Shown here piece by piece: positions 25,666-35,408 of a DNA stretch of 64,000 nucleotides (position 1 is the stretch's first letter; every line of letters begins with the position of its first letter). The notes below the pieces were generated by a model. The model had not been told where the DNA came from. It was given only the letters and a program-made list of their open reading frames with translations, and searched no databases. The stretch is taken from assembly GCA_029563035.1 (NCBI GenBank), contig JAKQTP010000212.1:1-64000 (forward strand). Reading direction: 5' to 3'. Origin of the DNA: an archaeon (GTDB lineage: Archaea > Iainarchaeota > Iainarchaeia > CSSED10-239). Made by a program: the position numbers and the translations under genes.

Positions 25666-28600
25666 ATGAATGAAACAATCAAAAGAATTTGGATTTTTTT
25701 CTTTTTAATGCTTTTCTGTAATAGCATATTTGCATATGGGTATAGTCCTGATAACTATTATTTTGCAGAAAAGGAAATTAGTTCTGATGGCATTATCTTT
25801 GACAGGGGCAATGGCTGTATGACTAAAGAGCTATCAAAGGAAGAAGTTAATGCTTTATGGGGAGAAATATTAACAAAGGGATTTTCTGCAGACACCCTTA
25901 CTTCAGATCAAGAAGAAAATACAAAAAGAGACACATTAGATAAAAACAATTTGATTGTTGCAGACACTGATGCAAAATCAGGAGATGTTGGTGCAAAATT
26001 ACAAGTTCCATCTAAACAAATGGACGCTATTGAGGTTCCTATGCTTATAGGCAAAACTTGCTATGGCTCTTATGATTTCGGACTTAATCTTAATGAAACA
26101 CTAAGGATTGGCAGGTGTGATCTTGATAATAACAATAGCGATTGTTATCTTACTATGCCTGGGCAATATAGAAAAAATGACTTAAGTGCTTCAAATGTAG
26201 GCGGTTTCTTTAAAGAAGTAACGGTTGTTGGTAAAGATTTAATTGCAGGAATGAAAGAAACAATAATAAATGATGATGCTGATATTCCTGGTAAAGAAGA
26301 TTTGGGTATGTTCTCAGATATGTCTTCTTACGAGCTAGAAAAAATAGAAGGGGCTATGCAAAATAATGAACTAAATTCAATGGATACTGAAACTTGGCAA
26401 TCAGTTAGCGATAAAGTTATAAGTAACACTTCTTTAACAAGTAATTTTGCTGTATCTATGCAAACAACATGTAGTGGTGAAAATTGTTATATTAATACTT
26501 ATTCTTTATTTGATAAGATGTTTAATCAATATTTTTCTGCAGATATGGTGTATAGTTCTGTATCTCCTTTTTTGTTTAATGCTGCATCAAGAATATTTCA
26601 TGTACCTGGCGTTAAAAATGCATTCTTAAAACCAATTAATACTCTAAAAAAGAAAGGTTGGATTAAAGAGGGTGGTTTTGTAGATATCTTAACAAAAGAT
26701 CCAGAATTATTAGTTAGAGACCCTTTCGGAAGAATAAGTAAGGCATATAAGGCAAAATTAAATTACAGAAACGATGTAGATAAATTTATAGAATTTAATT
26801 TAGCACACGATGAAATTTTGCAAAGAAACATAAACAAATATGATATTGAAGAATTTACTGATGGCATGATCGATGCAACACAAAGTGGTGCGGGGGCAAC
26901 AAGTAAATTTTCTAAAGAAATGATAACAGATAGTGGTGCAAAACTATCTGCTCCAAAAAAAAGAGCAGCAACAGATGTTACACAAATTTTATCAGACAAA
27001 TATCAGGCAGCACATGCATTTTTGCAATCAAAGGCTTCAGATCCTGTAACAAAAAAAGTTACAGATAAATATTTAGCTTCAATAACTGCTGGTGAAAATG
27101 TTAATGATTTTCTTAGAACCTTAAGTAAACAAGAATATGATGCATTAGAAGATTTAATATACTCAACTACGAGGTTAAGCACTACATTTGAAAATATAAA
27201 TGCAAAATATAAGTGGAAAGAGGCACTATATAACTCTGGGCCAATAAACAATAGAACTAGAAGTATTGAAATAATTGATGAATTAGGAAATAAAGGTGTA
27301 AAGGAATTTGATTTGTCACGCTATAGAACCGCAGATGGCAGAACTTCTAGATTACATGTAGTTGATGTGATAGATGGAAAAGAAAAAATTACAGACCCTT
27401 TTAGTAAAGAAATGAAATTATTTGAATTTGAAAAAGGGGAGTTTGGAAATGGCAAAACCGGTTTAAAAATTAAGGGTGCACAAAAAACAGCAGTAGTAAA
27501 TAATATAGATTTAGTGACAACAGATGGAATAGAAATAACTAGACAAAGATTAAGACCTATTGTTCAAGAAATAGATAGAACAAAAATTATAAATATAATG
27601 AATTTAGATGAAATTAAACATTATATATCTGTAGTTCCTAATGCTCAGATTGAATTCATAGAATATGTAAGTGGCAGTCCTGTTTTACACAGTGAAATTT
27701 TGGGAAATATAGATCCATCATACTTTGCAAGTGTTGCGGTTACAGATGTGAAAATTTTCCCTTCTAGAAAAGAAATGTTTATTGATGATGTGATTATTGA
27801 TAGAGTAAATAACAAAACTGTTGCTGAAATTTATGGCAAAGGTTATTTTGATTTAGACCCTTTAGAAGTTGCAACTCCTATTTTAATGTCTCCAGCAGAT
27901 GGAGTAAGTGCTGTAAAAAAAATAGGGGACACTGCAAATCGTTTAAATAAGGTTCTAGAAACCATGAGTCATCAAGAGTGGGTTTCTGGAAGAGGAAGAG
28001 ATATAATTAATCAATGGATGAAGAATTATAATGGAGCATCTTATCAAAGATTTTTTACTAAAAACCCCATGGTTTTTGGATTAAACTTTGCATATTGGGA
28101 AATAAAGACAGGTGGCGCCACATTATTTGGAGACACCATTGGATTAACTAGATGGTCAATGTATCAGTTACCAGAAACATATACGGCTCTACATATCAAA
28201 CACAAAGAAACAGAAGAGATATATAAAGATGCATATGTTGATTTCTTTGCAAATACAGGTTCAGATCAAGGAGATCTTTTTATGAAATATCTTAACTCTG
28301 TGCTATTTTGGTTTACTACAGTATCTATGAAAGTAACAGAAGAAATAGGGGCTGACTGGTCTGATGCAACAGTTGATTTTTTGAAAGACAGATTCCAAGG
28401 TCAAATAAGAAGATCAGAAACTGATGATATCGTATTGATTACAAACAATATTTCTTCGGGTTGTGATAATCGATCTTGTACATTTAATATCGGTTCTAAT
28501 TATATTGATCAAAAAACAAAGGATGCTTCTTTGTCTGCTATGGAACTAGAGGCCGCAGAAGAGGCTCAAAAAAACAAAGAAAAAGAAACTACTGAAGACA

Positions 28601-30957
28601 AAGAAGAAACTAAAGAAAAAAACAATGAAAATGAAAAAAATAAAGATAAAGAAACTACTGAAGACAAGGAAGAAACTAAAGAAAATAAGGAAGAAACAGA
28701 AGATAAAGAAAATGAAGAAACAGCAGAAAAGAACAAAGACAAGGAAATTGAAGAAGATAAAGGCTTATTAGACTTTATAAAGAAAAAAGAAAGCACGCCA
28801 AAACTTAAAAGTCAAGTTGATTATAAATCAATAAGTATTGTTACTAGTACTGCAGACGGAATAAAAACTAATAATTATTTATTAGAAAACACTTCTGAAA
28901 AAAATCGAAAAGTAGGACAAACCCTTATATCTTTCTCCCATCATACAGATTATGATGGTACAATCTCTAAACAATCTACAGATAAGGCAATAGATCTTAT
29001 TGAAGCTAGAGAAAAAGGAGAAACTTGTGGGCAAAAAGTTACAAACCTAAATTTGTTAGGTATGCCAATAGGCAAAGTTATTCCTAAATCATTTAGAAAC
29101 CACAGATTTGTTACTGGTTCTATAGTTGCACAAAAATTTGCATATATTGTTTTCCCAGGTTCGGGTTATTTAATTTCATTTATTGGTCCAGCAATTGTAA
29201 GTGATATCCCTATGCAAACGATGATTATGCCAGAAATACATGGCTGTATCGATGATGAAGAAGGATTATATGCACATTTCTTTGTTTCTGCACAAGAAGA
29301 AGAAAGACAATCTAAAGATTCAAAAAATAAAGTAGGAGAAGCCATAATTGATGGAACAAACAAAGTTGAAAATACAATTTCCAAAATAACTTCAGGAACA
29401 GAACTTGAAAAAGGAGTAAAGGCAGGTTCAGAAAAAGTAAAAGAATATGTTGAAGAACAAATTATTGAAGACCCAATAGTTCAAGCAACATTCACAACTG
29501 GTGGTATATCTAACACATCAGTAGAAGGTAGACTTTTCTTTATAGAAATTGGTCCAAGAACAAAATGTTTGGCAAGCGGTTATAATGACAAAGGTGTTGA
29601 GATTCTAAAAGACAAAGACACCAACATAGATGTTACAATTGATAAAGAAAAAGGAATCTTAACAGTTACTGATGAAAATGGAACAAGAACAGTAATTGGC
29701 GAAAAGAGTAAAGACTTTGTAAGACTAATAGGAGATAATTTGGGTATCCCTGCTAAAGTTATACCTCGTAGTTTAAGTTATATACCATTACCAAATAACA
29801 CAGACCCATTATTTGAAATTGATGCTCATGGCAATCTAACAGTTAAAAATGCAGAATTTTTTGATTGTCTAAGGGCTGGCTATGAGGCTCAAACAGGTCT
29901 TTCCATGAGTTCTACAAGCAAGAATTTAACTCCATATCTAGGAACCACAAAAGTAACAAATAATATTAATCCAGCAGGAGCATACACCACTAGTTTTTTA
30001 GGAAACTCGATTATTGCTCAAGGTGCTGGTCTTCCTAGATTGATTGCTAATGGCAATAGATCTAAATTAACAGTATTAGGAAATAGATCTACAACGATAG
30101 GGCCTATTGATGGTAAGGACAATACAATTGGTAAAAATATAAGTGTACAATTTGAGTTTGGTCAGCTAATTTATAGTGAAGAAGCAAAGGCATATATCAT
30201 GTGGGTAGAAACAACAACAGAAACAAGTGGAAATGATATTAAAAGCCTTAAAGCAGAAGTCACAAAAAGCAAGGCAATAAATGGTTGTGACAATGAAGAG
30301 CTAGGTATTAACTTTTCTACAACCCCAATAAAGGATAGTGACCAAGCAGCAGCAAACACAGAAAAGCTAAACAAGGCTTTAGAAAAGGTTGGACCTTTCC
30401 AAATGTTTGATACAAAGACAAAAACTTTTATCTTTTATCTAAGTGATCCGCCAGAATGTGAGCAAAGGCTAAAGATAATAGATAAAGAAACTGGTGAGAT
30501 ATATGATGCAAAAATATCCTCTTTTGAACAAACACCAAATGGCATTTCAGTAAAAACAGATGATGGCAAAACACATAATCTAGAGTTTAGTGCAGAAGAT
30601 GGTGTTCCTAGACTTACCTATAATGGAGATAAAGAAACATTAATGTCAGCTCAAGGAAAGAACGGGTCTTTTTGGTATGATCCTGAGACAGGTAATTGGT
30701 ATACAACAAATGGCAATCTTATCCCATTAAATGATGCATTTAAAGATGGTGTTTCTTTCGGGGTTGATGGCAATGGCAAAGTCGTAGGAACTCCTGGAAC
30801 TAATGTGTTTAATATTGGTTCTGGCGGTTCAGGAAAAGGCGGTAGTGGCTTTAATATTCCTTTAACTCCAGAATCAACAGTCATGGCAATTCTTTACATG
30901 ACAATAATATTAAGTGGATTTGTTTTAATTTATACAGACAGGAGAAAAAGAAAATAA
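25666..30957 (+). CDS. Giant (1763-residue) anchored surface protein
   Basis: It opens with a signal peptide (~1-23, WIFFFLMLFCNSIFA) and ends with one membrane helix (~1735-1757, AILYMTIILSGFVLIYTDRR) and a basic tip, so nearly everything is outside the cell. Cys residues are scattered in pairs (RGNGC, ICCSGE-like TTCSGENC, GCDNRSC). Residues ~961-1040 are a Lys/Glu/Thr low-complexity hinge separating two halves. Thr/Gly/Asn-rich beta-type segments dominate after it, ending with a Gly/Ser stretch before the anchor. No domain recognised. Position after the pilus cluster suggests a surface or attachment role. It uses about 5.3 kb, a large investment for a small genome. Confidence 0.65.
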   Translation: MNETIKRIWIFFFLMLFCNSIFAYGYSPDNYYFAEKEISSDGIIFDRGNGCMTKELSKEEVNALWGEILTKGFSADTLTSDQEENTKRDTLDKNNLIVADTDAKSGDVGAKLQVPSKQMDAIEVPMLIGKTCYGSYDFGLNLNETLRIGRCDLDNNNSDCYLTMPGQYRKNDLSASNVGGFFKEVTVVGKDLIAGMKETIINDDADIPGKEDLGMFSDMSSYELEKIEGAMQNNELNSMDTETWQSVSDKVISNTSLTSNFAVSMQTTCSGENCYINTYSLFDKMFNQYFSADMVYSSVSPFLFNAASRIFHVPGVKNAFLKPINTLKKKGWIKEGGFVDILTKDPELLVRDPFGRISKAYKAKLNYRNDVDKFIEFNLAHDEILQRNINKYDIEEFTDGMIDATQSGAGATSKFSKEMITDSGAKLSAPKKRAATDVTQILSDKYQAAHAFLQSKASDPVTKKVTDKYLASITAGENVNDFLRTLSKQEYDALEDLIYSTTRLSTTFENINAKYKWKEALYNSGPINNRTRSIEIIDELGNKGVKEFDLSRYRTADGRTSRLHVVDVIDGKEKITDPFSKEMKLFEFEKGEFGNGKTGLKIKGAQKTAVVNNIDLVTTDGIEITRQRLRPIVQEIDRTKIINIMNLDEIKHYISVVPNAQIEFIEYVSGSPVLHSEILGNIDPSYFASVAVTDVKIFPSRKEMFIDDVIIDRVNNKTVAEIYGKGYFDLDPLEVATPILMSPADGVSAVKKIGDTANRLNKVLETMSHQEWVSGRGRDIINQWMKNYNGASYQRFFTKNPMVFGLNFAYWEIKTGGATLFGDTIGLTRWSMYQLPETYTALHIKHKETEEIYKDAYVDFFANTGSDQGDLFMKYLNSVLFWFTTVSMKVTEEIGADWSDATVDFLKDRFQGQIRRSETDDIVLITNNISSGCDNRSCTFNIGSNYIDQKTKDASLSAMELEAAEEAQKNKEKETTEDKEETKEKNNENEKNKDKETTEDKEETKENKEETEDKENEETAEKNKDKEIEEDKGLLDFIKKKESTPKLKSQVDYKSISIVTSTADGIKTNNYLLENTSEKNRKVGQTLISFSHHTDYDGTISKQSTDKAIDLIEAREKGETCGQKVTNLNLLGMPIGKVIPKSFRNHRFVTGSIVAQKFAYIVFPGSGYLISFIGPAIVSDIPMQTMIMPEIHGCIDDEEGLYAHFFVSAQEEERQSKDSKNKVGEAIIDGTNKVENTISKITSGTELEKGVKAGSEKVKEYVEEQIIEDPIVQATFTTGGISNTSVEGRLFFIEIGPRTKCLASGYNDKGVEILKDKDTNIDVTIDKEKGILTVTDENGTRTVIGEKSKDFVRLIGDNLGIPAKVIPRSLSYIPLPNNTDPLFEIDAHGNLTVKNAEFFDCLRAGYEAQTGLSMSSTSKNLTPYLGTTKVTNNINPAGAYTTSFLGNSIIAQGAGLPRLIANGNRSKLTVLGNRSTTIGPIDGKDNTIGKNISVQFEFGQLIYSEEAKAYIMWVETTTETSGNDIKSLKAEVTKSKAINGCDNEELGINFSTTPIKDSDQAAANTEKLNKALEKVGPFQMFDTKTKTFIFYLSDPPECEQRLKIIDKETGEIYDAKISSFEQTPNGISVKTDDGKTHNLEFSAEDGVPRLTYNGDKETLMSAQGKNGSFWYDPETGNWYTTNGNLIPLNDAFKDGVSFGVDGNGKVVGTPGTNVFNIGSGGSGKGGSGFNIPLTPESTVMAILYMTIILSGFVLIYTDRRKRK

Positions 30958-31009
30958 ATCCATTTATATTTATTCTTTTTCATAAATATATATTTAGATG
31001 TGATTAAAT

Positions 31010-32503
31010 ATGGGAAGATTAGAAGAATATCAGGAAAACAGGAAAAATAATTTTAATTATATAGTAAATATGGGTATTGAACCATATCCTTATACTTATG
31101 ATAGAACACATATTTCTAAGGAAATAAAAGAAAAATACAAGGACTTAGAGAACGACAAATATACCACAGAGATTGCTAGTGTTGCTGGAAGAGTTCTTTC
31201 TTTAAGATCTCTAGGTAAGATTTCTTTTATTGATCTGCATGATACTTATGGTAAGATTCAGATAGTTGTTAAAGATGAAACCACAACTCCTGAAAATCTT
31301 GAGCTTTTAAAAAAGATAGATGATGGCGACATTATCGGTGTCAAGGGAAAGATATTTAAGACAAAAAGAGGAGAGCTTTCAATTGATGCTCAAGATATTG
31401 TGTTTTTAGCTAAGGCCTTTTTGCCTCTTCCTGAGAAGTTCCATGGTATTCAAGATACAGAACTAAAATATAGACAAAGATATCTTGATTTAATGACTAA
31501 TTTGGAATCAAGAGAAATCTTTATGAAAAGAGCACAAATAATTAAGATTATTAGAGAAATACTTGACAATAAGGGCTTCTTGGAAGTGGAAACGCCTTTG
31601 CTTCAACCTCTTTATGGTGGGGCGAATGCCAGACCGTTTATAACTGAAAGCTATGTGTGGAAAAGAAAGCTTTATCTTTCAATTTCTCCTGAACTTTATC
31701 TTAAAAGGCTTTTAGTTGGTGGTTTTGACAAGGTATATACGATCTGTAAGAACTTTAGAAATGAAGGGGTAGATAAATCTCATAATCCTGAGTTTACAAT
31801 GCTTGAATGTTATGAGTGTTATAAAGATTATAATTCTGCTATGGACTTGATAGAAGAAATTTATGAAACTATTGCTTTAAAGCTAAATGGCAGCACAAAG
31901 GTCAACTATCTTGAACAAACCTTTGATTTTAAGAGACCATGGAAGAAATTAACCATGGCTGGTGCCCTTAAAGAATATGCAAATATTGATGTTGATAAAT
32001 TAAGTGATGATGACTTAAAGAATCTGCTTAAAGAAAACAAGCTAGAACTAGAGATTTTCAAAAGGGGGCTAGCTATTGCTGAGCTTTTTGAACATTTCTG
32101 CGAAAGCCAACTTCTTGGTCCAATACACATCATTGATCACCCTAAGGAGACCACTCCTCTTTGTAAGCTTCACAGGAAAAATCCAGAACTGATTGAAAGA
32201 AATGAGCCATATGTTAATTGTTCTGAAGCAGGAAATATGTATAGTGAGTTAAATGATCCAATGCTTCAAGAAAAGCTAATGTTTGAGCAAGCAGACCAGG
32301 GAAGAGGTAAAGGCGAGAACCACCCAATTGACATAGACTTCATTGAATCTTTAAAATATGGTATGCCTCCTGCTTATGGCATAGGTCTTGGTATTGATAG
32401 ACTTGTTATGATATTTACAAACTCTACAAACATCAGAGAAGTCATATTATTCCCAATGATGAAAGAAGAGGGGGATAGTGAAGAAAATAAAGACAAAAAG
32501 TAA
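31010..32503 (+). CDS. lysS: Lysyl-tRNA synthetase, class II
   Basis: A 497-residue enzyme that charges tRNA-Lys. An N-terminal OB anticodon-binding domain (~50-150, ASVAGRVLSLRSLGKISFIDL) precedes the class II core with motif 1 around FLEVETPLLQPLYGGANARPF, motif 2 FRNEGVDKSHNPEFTMLE and motif 3 GIGLGIDRLVMIFT. Archaea use either class I or class II LysRS; this is the class II, bacterial/eukaryotic-like form, common in host-associated small archaea. Length is normal. It follows the giant surface protein by 52 bases and has a TATA-like AAATATATATTTAG in between, so it is likely an independent unit. Confidence 0.95.
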   Translation: MGRLEEYQENRKNNFNYIVNMGIEPYPYTYDRTHISKEIKEKYKDLENDKYTTEIASVAGRVLSLRSLGKISFIDLHDTYGKIQIVVKDETTTPENLELLKKIDDGDIIGVKGKIFKTKRGELSIDAQDIVFLAKAFLPLPEKFHGIQDTELKYRQRYLDLMTNLESREIFMKRAQIIKIIREILDNKGFLEVETPLLQPLYGGANARPFITESYVWKRKLYLSISPELYLKRLLVGGFDKVYTICKNFRNEGVDKSHNPEFTMLECYECYKDYNSAMDLIEEIYETIALKLNGSTKVNYLEQTFDFKRPWKKLTMAGALKEYANIDVDKLSDDDLKNLLKENKLELEIFKRGLAIAELFEHFCESQLLGPIHIIDHPKETTPLCKLHRKNPELIERNEPYVNCSEAGNMYSELNDPMLQEKLMFEQADQGRGKGENHPIDIDFIESLKYGMPPAYGIGLGIDRLVMIFTNSTNIREVILFPMMKEEGDSEENKDKK

Positions 32504-32574
32504 AGTATTTAAATGTATTAGATAACCATATTATTACTTACAATATTTAATTAAAATTAAAGGGGATAGAGAAA

Positions 32575-32796
32575 ATGAGTCAAAAATGTATTATTTGCGG
32601 AAGATCAATTGGCAATTATGGAATATATTGCCCAAAGTGTCAAGAGGATCTTGAAAGAAAATTAAAAAAAAGAGAGAAATTTGAAGAGGTCTATAGGAGT
32701 GCTGATTTCTTTGAAAGAATGAATTTAAAAGAAACTAAAGATGCATTAAAAGCAAGACAAAATAGATACGCAAAAAAACCTGCTTCTAAAAAATAA
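32575..32796 (+). CDS. Small zinc-ribbon protein
   Basis: A 73-residue protein with one zinc ribbon at the start (Cys5/Cys8 in CIIC, Cys19/Cys22 in CPKC), then a charged helix (EDLERKLKKREKFEEVYRS) and a Lys-rich tail. An AAAGGGGATAGAGAAA ribosome binding region precedes the ATG. Candidate roles are ribosome- or RNA polymerase-associated adapter. A hairpin terminator follows. No specific family recognised. Confidence 0.55.
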   Translation: MSQKCIICGRSIGNYGIYCPKCQEDLERKLKKREKFEEVYRSADFFERMNLKETKDALKARQNRYAKKPASKK

Positions 32797-32801
32797 AATG
32801 G

Positions 32802-32830
32802 AAAGCCAAAGGTTATGGCTTTTCTCTTTT
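32802..32830 (+). terminator. Hairpin terminator
   Basis: AAAGCCA (32802-32808) pairs with TGGCTTT (32816-32822) and is followed by T-rich sequence, six bases after the zinc-ribbon gene. Confidence 0.6.
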
Positions 32831-32849
32831 CTCAAGAAAAAAGAAAGGG

Positions 32850-32885
32850 AATTTCTTGGTATGTAATTTGGTTGTCCAAGAAATT
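32850..32885. repeat. Perfect 10-bp inverted repeat
   Basis: AATTTCTTGG (32850-32859) and CCAAGAAATT (32876-32885) are exact complements around a 16-base loop, placed between two convergent genes. It could serve as a bidirectional terminator or RNA-stability element. Confidence 0.5.
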
Positions 32886-32890
32886 GTGTG

Positions 32891-33505
32891 TTAATTTAAT
32901 TGACTATCAAGTGCAGACTTGATTTCTGCAATTGTTTTTTCTGAACCGCAAGATCTTAATATCTGATTACCTTCTTTGTCTAAAACTACATATGCTGGAA
33001 CATAACTGCATTCGCCCATAATATCTTCATATATGATATTTTCATTTGCTCCTTGTGGCATAGATGTTGGAAAATCGCCATTGCCAATAACTTCTATCCA
33101 TATGTTTGCTTTATTTGAATAATTTTTCCAGATCTCTTTTTCTAGTTCTGGTATAAGCCTTTGACAGTGCCCACAATAAGTTCCTGCAAACACTATAAAA
33201 CTTGGTTTGCCTGTTGCATAGAAATCTTCAAGCTTTGAGCTTTCTGTTATTTCTCCAGATATTATTACTGGCGTAGTTTCTAAATTTGGATTATCTGTTT
33301 GTTCATTAATTCCAAGTTCTGGCATTGATTCTTGAGTCTTTTCAGTTTTATTATTATTTAGATATTTTAAAGAAAAAGTAATTATTAAAAGAAAACATAG
33401 CATTGCTAATATCAAGATGATTACCTTGACCCTATTCTCTTTAGAAAAGAACTTGTTTTTTCCTCCTCCTTTTTTACTATTTTTTGTTTGTAATTTCTTT
33501 TTCAT
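32891..33505 (-). CDS. Membrane-anchored thioredoxin-like protein (CGHC)
   Basis: About 204 residues: a very basic cytoplasmic tip (~1-26), one membrane helix (~28-48), a Glu/Asn-rich linker and a thioredoxin-like domain outside the membrane. The redox motif is TYCGHCQ (Cys111, Cys114), the same dipeptide as in PDI, followed by VPAYVVLDKEG with the cis-Pro. The CGHC pair predicts an oxidising, disulfide-forming or isomerising role for surface proteins, matching the many Cys-rich exported proteins here. ATG at 33505 is chosen: it starts two bases past the upstream stop, whereas the longer frame overlaps that gene. Confidence 0.7.
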   Translation of the reverse strand: MKKKLQTKNSKKGGGKNKFFSKENRVKVIILILAMLCFLLIITFSLKYLNNNKTEKTQESMPELGINEQTDNPNLETTPVIISGEITESSKLEDFYATGKPSFIVFAGTYCGHCQRLIPELEKEIWKNYSNKANIWIEVIGNGDFPTSMPQGANENIIYEDIMGECSYVPAYVVLDKEGNQILRSCGSEKTIAEIKSALDSQLN

Positions 33506-33506
33506 A

Positions 33507-34727
33507 TTATTCTTCTTTTTTATTTTTTGTTCCATTTTTTACAATATAAACTTCAAGTGGCGGAAATCCATTGAAATATATAGAGCTATAACTTCTAGTA
33601 TATGCTCCAGTTGAAAGAATATACAGTCTATCCCCTTCTTTTAGACTTTTAGGCAAAAAGTACTTGTGTTTTTCATAAAGTGTGTCTGTAGAGTCACAAG
33701 TAGGTCCTGCAAGTATTACTTCTCTGCATTCTTTTTCTTTTGGTGGCTTTCTGTAGTTTTCTGTAAAGATTGGATACTTTATGGATTCATCAAGTGTTTC
33801 AATAAGCCCTCCAAATTTACCAACATCAAGATACACCCAATCAAACTGATTAGACAAGGATTTTTTAGAAATCATTACAACTTCTGTAACAATAACTCCT
33901 GCATCTGCTGCAATTGAACGACCTGGCTCAATTATGATTTCTAATTTCTTAGTAAAATTTTCTCCAAAGTCATCTTCTAAAAATCTAGTTATTTCTTTAG
34001 AGTAAGTTTCTAGATTGTGTGTTGGGCTTATATAGTTTGCTGGAAATCCACCACCCATATTTATTAGTTTTAATTCTATTCCTTCTTCTTTAACAGCATC
34101 AAATAAATATTTACATTGTGAAATTGCTTGATCCCATTGCCCTATATCTCTTTGTTGTGATCCGACATGGAAAGACACGCCATAAGGTATTAATCCTAAC
34201 TTCTTTGCTTCAAATATGAGATGATAAATCATGTCAGGGTGTGCACCAAATTTTCTTGATAATGGCCAGTCAGCAGAGCCTCCTTCCATAATTATTCTAA
34301 AGAAAACTTTAGAGCCTGGTGCTGCTTTTGCAAGTTTTTTAATGTCGCTTATTGAATCTGTTGCAAATAACCTAATGCCTTTCTTGTAAGCATAAGCTAT
34401 ATCTTCTTCTTTTTTGATTGTGTTGCCAAAAGATATTCTTTTTGGTGAAATCTTTAATCTTAACAACTGATCAAGCTCATAAATTGTTGCAACATCAAAA
34501 TTAGATCCTTTTCTTGCAAGCAATTTAATGATATCATCTTCTGGATTTGCTTTGACTGCATAGTATATTTTTGCATATGGCATATTTTTAGTTAGCTCAT
34601 CATATTTTTCTTCAATCTTTTTAAGATCTATAACTAAAAATGGAGTTTTTTTGCCTTTTGCAAATTTTTTTATTTTTATAAAGTCTTTCTTTGTTATATA
34701 GTCAAAGAGAGGTCTGCTTGAAAACAT
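33507..34727 (-). CDS. PLP-dependent ornithine/diaminopimelate-type decarboxylase
   Basis: A 406-residue fold III PLP enzyme. Lys59 in YYAVKANP forms the Schiff base; GVSFHVGSQQ, NMGGGFPA and EPGRS bind the cofactor phosphate; GPTCDSTD holds the catalytic Cys of the partner subunit and LSTGAYT closes the site. The pattern GPTCDSTDTLY and length favour eukaryotic-type ornithine decarboxylase (putrescine from ornithine) or a related lysine/ornithine enzyme over diaminopimelate decarboxylase. Polyamines bind nucleic acids and ribosomes. It is followed with no gap by the thioredoxin-like gene, so the two are probably co-transcribed. Substrate is inferred. Confidence 0.8.
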   Translation of the reverse strand: MFSSRPLFDYITKKDFIKIKKFAKGKKTPFLVIDLKKIEEKYDELTKNMPYAKIYYAVKANPEDDIIKLLARKGSNFDVATIYELDQLLRLKISPKRISFGNTIKKEEDIAYAYKKGIRLFATDSISDIKKLAKAAPGSKVFFRIIMEGGSADWPLSRKFGAHPDMIYHLIFEAKKLGLIPYGVSFHVGSQQRDIGQWDQAISQCKYLFDAVKEEGIELKLINMGGGFPANYISPTHNLETYSKEITRFLEDDFGENFTKKLEIIIEPGRSIAADAGVIVTEVVMISKKSLSNQFDWVYLDVGKFGGLIETLDESIKYPIFTENYRKPPKEKECREVILAGPTCDSTDTLYEKHKYFLPKSLKEGDRLYILSTGAYTRSYSSIYFNGFPPLEVYIVKNGTKNKKEE

Positions 34728-34799
34728 GTTTATTCTTTCTCCTACACAGTTATGTTTAACATTAAAAAATAAAATTTGAATTTTTTGTTAATTTTCCAA

Positions 34800-35117
34800 T
34801 TATTTTCTATTAAATATTACTCTTGCTAATAAGTAGCTAAGCCCCCAAAGTATTGCAGTAACAGGAATTGTTAGCCATAATGCAGACCTGCCAAGAACAA
34901 AAAATATTTCTACAATAATCATGGATATAAACAATGTAGAAAACACCAAGAACATGACTAATGAGAAATAATCCCAGTATATTTCGTGTCTTATGTTATT
35001 TTTTCTATTTGTTTGTTTCTTTCTAACTGTTTTTACCTTTTTTTCTGTTTTTGTGTTTTTTTTATTAACTGCTTTAATGTTTTTTTCTGTTTTTATATTT
35101 TTCTTTTTTTTAACCAT
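34800..35117 (-). CDS. Two-pass membrane protein with Lys-rich N-terminus
   Basis: A 105-residue protein whose first ~48 residues are a Lys/Asn/Thr low-complexity tail with repeated KNIKTEK/KNTKTEKK units, then two membrane helices (about 52-74 and 78-100). The strong positive tail should stay cytoplasmic and may contact nucleic acid or ribosomes. A GGAAGGGGGAAGAGAAA stretch just before the ATG is a strong ribosome binding site. No family recognised. Neighbours are small membrane and Cys-cluster genes in the same direction. Confidence 0.5.
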   Translation of the reverse strand: MVKKKKNIKTEKNIKAVNKKNTKTEKKVKTVRKKQTNRKNNIRHEIYWDYFSLVMFLVFSTLFISMIIVEIFFVLGRSALWLTIPVTAILWGLSYLLARVIFNRK

Positions 35118-35165
35118 TTTCTCTTCCCCCTTCCTTCCCCTTATTTCTTATTTAAATCTTAATAT

Positions 35166-35408
35166 TTATCTTTTTGGTTTTGAAAATCTTATTAGTACGC
35201 AAATAGCAGCAATAGCAATAAGCCCATTTATTATTGCATTTGCTATAAGTCCTGCTTTATAACCGTCTATTACTAATAGGATTGTTCCAATAAAGTATGC
35301 GATAATAAACGTAGTTGATATTTCTCTTCTTTTGTTCATAGAAAAGAACTGAAATAACCAAGCAATAAATATTATTGCTAAACCAATAATTGCAAGACTT
35401 ATACTCAT
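35166..35408 (-). CDS. Small three-pass membrane protein
   Basis: An 80-residue hydrophobic protein with three membrane segments (2-20, 30-47, 55-74) separated by charged turns (NKRREIST, DGYKAG) and ending in a basic tip. Its start overlaps the stop of the upstream Cys/Lys gene by four bases, so the two are coupled. No motif recognised. Confidence 0.5.
   Translation of the reverse strand: MSISLAIIGLAIIFIAWLFQFFSMNKRREISTTFIIAYFIGTILLVIDGYKAGLIANAIINGLIAIAAICVLIRFSKPKR

Noticed and set aside
28566..28796. Ser/Leu-rich antisense ORF opposite the charged hinge of the giant protein
   Set aside because: It is the complement of a Lys/Glu/Thr low-complexity repeat; such repeats always give open antisense frames.
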